DNA from: Lamellibrachia luymesi
Lineage: Eukaryota; Annelida; Polychaeta; Sabellida; Siboglinidae
Length of the DNA: 64,000 nt
Reading direction: 5' to 3'
Assembly (NCBI GenBank): GCA_009193005.1
Contig: SDWI01000346.1
Span: forward strand, 348,891 to 412,890
Numbering within the stretch: the first letter of the stretch is position 1; each line of letters begins with the position of its first letter. Made by a program: the position numbers and the translations under genes. Under the pieces are notes generated by a model. The model worked only from the letters and a program-made list of their open reading frames with translations. It did not search any database and was not told the origin of the DNA. Shown piece after piece: positions 53,001-60,200 of the stretch.

Positions 53001-54228
53001 TTGCGAGATACCTCAACGACAAGTGGCATTTACTCCTCACTCTCTGAAGCGCTATCTTCATCCTCATTTTTCTTAAAATAAAATTATAGACTGACTATGA
53101 ACTAAAACTGTACAGTATTATTAAAGCTGAAATATGTTTTCATTTGTTATGATTATTCATTTTTTGTCTGCAGTGGCCTAATTGGCCAAAATAATTTTAT
53201 TTGGCCATGACATGGCTATCAAATATGTAAACATTTTAACAGTATATGCATATGCTGCATAGCCTATAGCCATACTAGGGAACATAATAATATTATGCCA
53301 TAGCCAGGCATATGCCATTATGATTATAGGCATTCCATGGCATAGGCATAGCCAGGCCATAGCCATATAACGATGTTACTTTCTTAATAAACATCACTCA
53401 TTCGAGCGTCTGGAAAGTTTATCAAATGCGGTTTTTACACTAAAAAATGTTTAACAATTACATATTCAACATATTACTATTCGTTTGACCATTGTACATG
53501 ATTGTTGTACTTATTGCATCTTTACAATGATGAAAATGAGGTGGGCCTGGATTCTAGAAGGCCCAAAAATACTCACCCCGTCACTATCATGCGTGAAATA
53601 ATCAATCGCCACATCTCTAAGGCTTGCATCACGAAGTCCACAGTGAGCTGCTTTATTTAGCAGATTGGAAACTCTATTCTCTTTGTTCAAATCCATATCA
53701 AATTAGTAAAATAGTAGCGAAGTTGGAAGCGACAGCTACGTAAACAAGTAACCGGAAGTTGACCAGACCAGGCTTTTAGGGGCAATTGGCCAATCGGAGA
53801 CATGGAATATGGTCACGCGGGAAAGCATAGCTGTCAGGAAATCCTCATTAACATGCATATTTCAGGGAAAGTTTTAATCGAAAATGATGTCAGTGCTTAG
53901 AATAGAAATCCCCCTTTCCGGTGATATCTGACATGGCGCGCTCGAAGAAAGTTTACTTGCAGTACTCTTGAAGAGAAAATGGACCATTTTCATGCTTAAA
54001 ACAATGCCAGTTATTAAAACGAAATTTGGTAGGTGTCACAAAACACAGAAATAAGCACATTTGAGCAGCACATCTGACATTTACACCACTAAGACATGAA
54101 AGATTAGTCTATTTGGGATCCTTTCCCAATGGAAACTCATTTTCAAAAAATATGTCGCAGTGTTGTTTTGGCTCGTAGCTCATAATGAGCTTTGCCGAGA
54201 AGCGTCTCATTTTGGAATGGCGGGTCAC

Positions 54229-54289
<61 letters not shown>

Positions 54290-57200
54290 TATATGGTAAT
54301 GCACCAGTTTTTTGTGGATACCTTTCGTGAGGTACAGATTGTTGATCTGCGTCAAGTGCTTGTTAAATTGTTTTTAATGTATTAGAAACCAGGGGAGTAT
54401 TAGCAGGAGCAAATGTCACAATTTCAACAATCTGATAGGTTGTAGGGTCATGTTATAATGCGTTATCAACAAAATGTTGCTGATTATGAGTTGCCAAGTG
54501 CACACAGATATTTCAGAGTCCAGCTGCGTTCAAGACTACTCAATAATGTACATGTGATTCTAGGCAAAAGCACGCGAAAATCGGGCTAACAGTCGTCTTC
54601 TCCGACCGCAGAAGGTAAAACCACCGAGACTTCTGATTGGCTGTACTGCCAAAATGCTTTTGTTGTTGTAGCATTAGTGTTTTCTGGCTCGTTTTCTAAC
54701 CTTGTGTTGGTTTTAGTTAACATTTGCATAGTTCACAGTGTGTTCAAAACAGGGAATGGCAGTGACAGAAAACAGTTTGTTAAATCAATGTCATGCTTTG
54801 AGTACGCTTATATAGAACTCATTAGAGTGGCACATAACGAAAACCAGATTTCACGAGTGAATGTTTTCCACTTTTTCAGTTAACATGGTGCTGCACGAAA
54901 TTGCACTGCAGGCCACTTTTGGTATGTCGGTATCGGAGAGAATCAGAATAGGTCCAAATCTTATTGACAGTTCGCTGTAATTTTGAAGCAGTGTCCAATC
55001 AACCGACAGGAGGGACACCTGTCGTGACCTTTCAGCTCAAATCAGGAGTGGCATGAGTGAAAATCTAGGTCGCAGTGTCTACATGTCGCTCGTCTAAGCG
55101 CACACAAAATGTAGTTGCTCATTATCATACGACACAGTGTCGAATGACAAATCAGAGCAAAAATCGCTCGTGTAAACCGGCCTATTGAATGCTAGAAAAT
55201 GATTTATTGACAATCCACTGCCATTTCCTGCCATTGGTGTTGGCTTTTGATTTATACAGTATTGCATGATGGTGTTGATTGCGTTACGCACTTGTTTTAG
55301 TGATGGTCTTATTACTATTGGCATACTCTCCTGGTTTTCTTTTTTTTCCTGGTTGGTTTTATGATGTTTCAGGCAGAAAACTGCAAGATCTGACCGTGTT
55401 TCGTCAATGATTTTAGTGGATTTTTAATCTGGAGCTGTGGGTTGGAGGGATGAAAACGTAATAATAATATATTTTATTTGATATAGTACCAGATCCAAGA
55501 TTTTTCTTTGTGGTGCTTCGCAGCAGACACCTATATTAAAAATGAATAACATGGTCTAGAATTGCTAAATAGCCAAATAAATAGATTATAACACTACTAC
55601 TGCTGTACTTATTTAAAAATATATATAGCCAATATAGTGATAATAAAATAATAATTAATATATATATATATATAATATACTAAATAATTAAATTAATAAC
55701 TAAATATATATAATATATATAAACAAATTATATATATATATATATATAATGTTTTAAATAGTCAGATATATATCATCAGTGTGTTTGTTTAGCCCAAGTA
55801 CACTTTGCCAATTTTATCCAAACCATCTGTATATATAAAGTGCACTTTCACAATGTTGGTGATGGGACGTCCTACAGTGTTTGCATCGCACTTTTTGGAA
55901 ATGATGAAGCAGATAATTTTGATGTACATTATTAATGGTAGATGATGGCATCATGATTAGCATCTGCCGGGGGTAAGTTTTTTTGAAGTTTAAGGTTGAA
56001 CTTTGGTGTCAAACAGAGCACACTTTTTTTTGCCAAACTAACGTTTAAATCTGCTCAGTTAGCAACAGCTTTGTCAGTGGGCACTGGTTGAAGGCATGGA
56101 TATTTAGTAGGAAGGCAGGACACTGTAGTGTACAGTAGCGATGCACAATGGGGTAGAATGTCCTGGGCTTTATTGACCCCATGTTTACTAACCCTAGGTT
56201 GACCAATGGATGGAGAAATATTGCTTGTAGGAGGTTATATTAGTGGGGCGCTGTAGATTAGTGGTTTGAACGTCAGACTCTCAGTCGACAGCTCACTGAG
56301 CTGTAAATGAGTTCCTGGCTACAGACAGTGGTGAGTATGTGAACATGCAGTAATTGCAGCATGGCTGAATTCTTCCCAGAGAAGTCGAGATAGCGTTGGA
56401 ATGAACAGGTAAAGTGCTTTGAACAGTCCTAATGTGCTATATTTTCAATATCAAAGCAATGACAACTCTTGCCACATCATCTGCAATAAATAAAAAAGTA
56501 TAATGAGTATAGTGTGGAAATTTCCACTTCTATGATAGCACCGTTTAGGCGAGGGTTTCCTTATTTAGCATTCGGGTGGAAGACGTAACGTTCTCCACGT
56601 ACAAATGAGTAGTGGAACATTCAGAATTTAGCAGGACTACTAGTTTTCCAGAGCTGGTGGTCTGGTGGTCCACTACTCAGAAAAGTTCATTTCCTCTGCA
56701 ATTGAAAGATTTCTTCTCGATAAAATTACTTCACCAGTTCACCTTTTATTTCATCTATGACCAATGCAAGGCATATACCAAGCTGTAAATATCAGTGTAA
56801 ATGTAGAGTTGTATAACTTTCAGGAATTATATGTGGACCCCAAATAGCGCTCTATGTTGGGTCTTGCTTGAGGTTGCGTTTAGTGAGGCAGGGTTGGATG
56901 TGGCCAGGGTTTGTAGTAGTGTAACAAAGTCATGTTGTGTTCATGTGGCTTAGTGTAAGCTAGTTAACACCATTTGGTTGGTGCAAGCGATTGTGGTGTT
57001 GACAGTGTATACACCAAGGACATCTTTATAGTGAAGAAGCTGGCCCAAGACTTGGTAGCATTTACTGCTTCCTCACAACCGACTAGCTATTTCAAGTTCT
57101 GAATACATATAACGTTCAATTCAATTCTTTATTTCCAAAAGAAAATAGTAACATACAACATACATATGTTTTAAAGTAACTTGAATCAGATGAAAAGGGA

Positions 57201-60200
57201 GAAAGTAGAAGTACATTACTTTTTAAACCCTTTTCCCCCAATAACAATATGACATACCGTATTAGACATGTTAAGCGTACATGCACTGAATAGTGTACAC
57301 TTCCTTTTTTAATCAGCAGGATCCATAATTATTGTAATTTGACTCGTGTGGAACAATTGAAGTGTCGCCATCTGGTGTTCAACAGTTGGCACCACTTTTC
57401 AGTTGTTCTACACTGGTCCCCAAACGACACCACTAGTGTTAAACGGTTACCTTAGGGTCTAAAGAAAAAAATTGGTGCATGCTTATAAGAACAGATTCTT
57501 TGACATTTTTCCATGGCCCAATTTTTTTTCATGGATACTGTAGGCTTCTTGGGTTGAATACGGTATACATGTTAATAGCAAACATCAATTTAGAGTTCCT
57601 TGTTAGTAGATAACGGATACATTTGCTAAAAAGTGAAACCCATTAACATATTTATTCTATGAAATATTCAGTTGCGTCACAATCTAATTAAGGAAGTGGT
57701 ACTCTGTAAAAAAATACATTTTGTATTGTTTTTTTGTTGAGATTCTGGATAGTAGCTGAACATGTTATATAATTGTGTAAAGAATTTCACAGTTTAGGAC
57801 CGTTTACAGAGATACACTTAGTGATATTATTTAGTAGGTCATCTGAATGCGTTCACATTTGCTCTTCGACCACCACACGAGAGAAATGGTGCAGCTAAAC
57901 TATAGCTTGCGTGTTGCATCGATAGCTTTAAATACCTAAAGTATTTGATAGTTTCAGTGTTAAGATGTCTAGCTAATGCCTCTGTGGAACACTGCTTTAG
58001 TTTCATTTGGAATGTAATTACTGCATGTAACCCTCTCACTTTCAGGATGCACATGTTTTGTGATCAGTCGTGATGTCCATGGTGATACCACACCTGTGGC
58101 TTCGATTCTTGTCAGTTATTGTAGTTGTTAAGCAAGTGTGGACACTTATTTGTAGCAATTAGGGAGGTGTCTGTATCTGAAATCTGCCTGATTCTATGAA
58201 ATGTGCTGCTCACTGTTGCCAGGAGCTAGTTTTGGGCATCAGTCTCCTTGTTATGACTGCCCATTAAGCCATATGGACAGATTATTTTCTTCAGATCGTA
58301 GCCATGTAAAAAGCTTTAGCAGTACGACAATAATTGTGTCCTGTAACTTGAAGTTAAGGCACACACCTTCCAGTTACACTCCTGTCAGTGTGGCAAGAAG
58401 AGTCAACCTACTCACTAGACTAGAGATGAACATTTCCTTCTCTGTCCCATTTGGTGATACTCTGTGTCATTCATACAACTTTCATGTCTGTTGTTGTGAT
58501 TTGACTTTCAGGTCTCTTCGTCAAGCTGAACAGGATGGCAAGGAACTAGAGATAGAGAGACCCTTGAATATTTTTATATTTTGCGTGCTTGTGAAATTAA
58601 CCGTTTTGTCGCTTCACCAGTTGGTGGGCCAGGAGATGAAGAAGAAGGCAAAACCCACACGGCCTGTAGGTGGCCCAGGGGCCACAGCTCGGGATGAATC
58701 ATCACTGCCATCACCACAAAAGGGTCAACAGACGCCACCTAGTGCCATACCAATGGGTAAGTCATACAGTAGTCAATTTGGCATTAAAATGATTTCATGT
58801 TGTTAAATATTGCCATATTCTTCTTTCCCTTGTGTCTTATTGGAGCTACAGACTATTGAGCTATGTCACTGTGTAGATTTACACATCAAGCACAGTCACA
58901 CGGTTGGGTTCCAAAAGTTGCTGTTGTATCTAAGACATTCAAAGTATTTCTATGATATGCCTTTGTATGAGGCACACTGCTGTTGATATAGGGTGATATA
59001 GAGTGCAAAGTTTTGTCATTCTTACTACTTTCAAATCCTACCATGTGGTGCTGACGATCAATTTATAAAATGGCATAGCATTGAGTGATGCAGCTCAGTA
59101 TTCATTAGCTCTGGTGTAGGGTGTAGGCCACATGAGAGATTTCTTGTAAGATCAATGTCCCTTCTCTTCCCTATTAATCATTATTTATTCTAGGGTTGTT
59201 AACTCTGTCTCAGTTTAGTTCTGAGTATAGTTTCACTAATATTCTTACAAGGTCATAATTATGATTTCAATTTTGGAAAAAGATTTTTCTCTATCTTATA
59301 GTCAAACCAGAAAAGTGCATTTTACTAAGAATGCATAACAAATTGCTCCTACAAACGCTCCATTAACATAAATCTGATCTTGAGCTATTCTGTGTGTATC
59401 TGACTGAAGTTAGCTCAATTGCTTCTTTGCAGACTGTCAGTCAACTGGGTCGCAGGAATCCCAGGATGCCTCTGGTGCCATGTTTGGTATGTCTTCCACC
59501 TCCTCCCAGAGCCCACAACAAATTCCCCCCAGTTTCCCTTCTGGTGATGATAGTCGATCTTCCCAACCGTTCCACCCCAAAGCACCCTCTTCTACGAATC
59601 AGTTGAGTGGTTTGTCACCAGATGGCAGTGCAGTTGAGAGTCAATCACAAGACGTGTTCAAATCTCCTCCTCCGCCGCCTCGACCCCATGACCCCTATGC
59701 ACCTGGGCCGTACATGCAGCGTCAAGGTCTCCCTGACATGTTTGGTCATCCCGCCAAGACCCCGGGGCAGCATATGTCATCGCCTCCAGGTCAGAGGTCA
59801 AACACAGGGCGAAACGAACAAGAAATGCCATTTGGTCCGTATCCACCTACTCAGACAAGATCACATGATCTGTATGGCCAATCAGAGTTGGGCGAACCCA
59901 GTGGTGGTGTGCCACTGAAACCGCGATCACAGATGTCAAGCCAGGGCATCTACCCTGCTGTGGCGAGGCCATCTGCAGCGCCCTTTGACCCTTATGCCCA
60001 GATGCCGAGAACTCCGCGACCACAAAGCACGCAAAGAGCCAACCAGGATCCGTATGCTCTGCCCCCTGGCACACCAAGGCCGCAGGATCCATATGCCCAA
60101 CCACCAGGTACCCCAAGGCCACAGGATCCATATGCCCAGATGCCAAGTACTCCAAGGCCACAAGATCCATATGTCCAACCACCAGGTACCCCAAGGTCTC

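Larger units (their letters stand above)
54615..58620. other. KMT2 intron 32 (4.0 kb)
   Basis: It contains AT-rich runs (55650-55750), a SINE, a MITE and no exon that I can support. A candidate 42-base exon at 54881-54922 has good splice signals but reads unlike any KMT2 sequence. Confidence 0.5.

Noticed and set aside
53178..53366. Minus-strand frame rich in Met, Trp and His
   Set aside because: It reads a degenerate CATAGCC/GGCATATG repeat and not a protein.
54881..54922. Candidate 42-base KMT2 exon
   Set aside because: The splice signals are good, but the translation (LTWCCTKLHCRPLL) has no resemblance to the family.
55368..55430. Alternative candidate for the last HMG-box exon (KTARSDR)
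   Set aside because: It has a strong polypyrimidine tract, but it ends in a stop without a fitting donor. The exon at 54564 matches the family far better.
58512..58620. Upstream extension of KMT2 exon 33 (RSLRQAEQDGKELEIERPLN)
   Set aside because: The frame is open and has an acceptor at 58511, and it faintly resembles the region after the HMG box. However, it needs a phase-2 exon that I could not find, and it includes a hydrophobic intron-like run. Exon 32 joins 58621 directly in phase.
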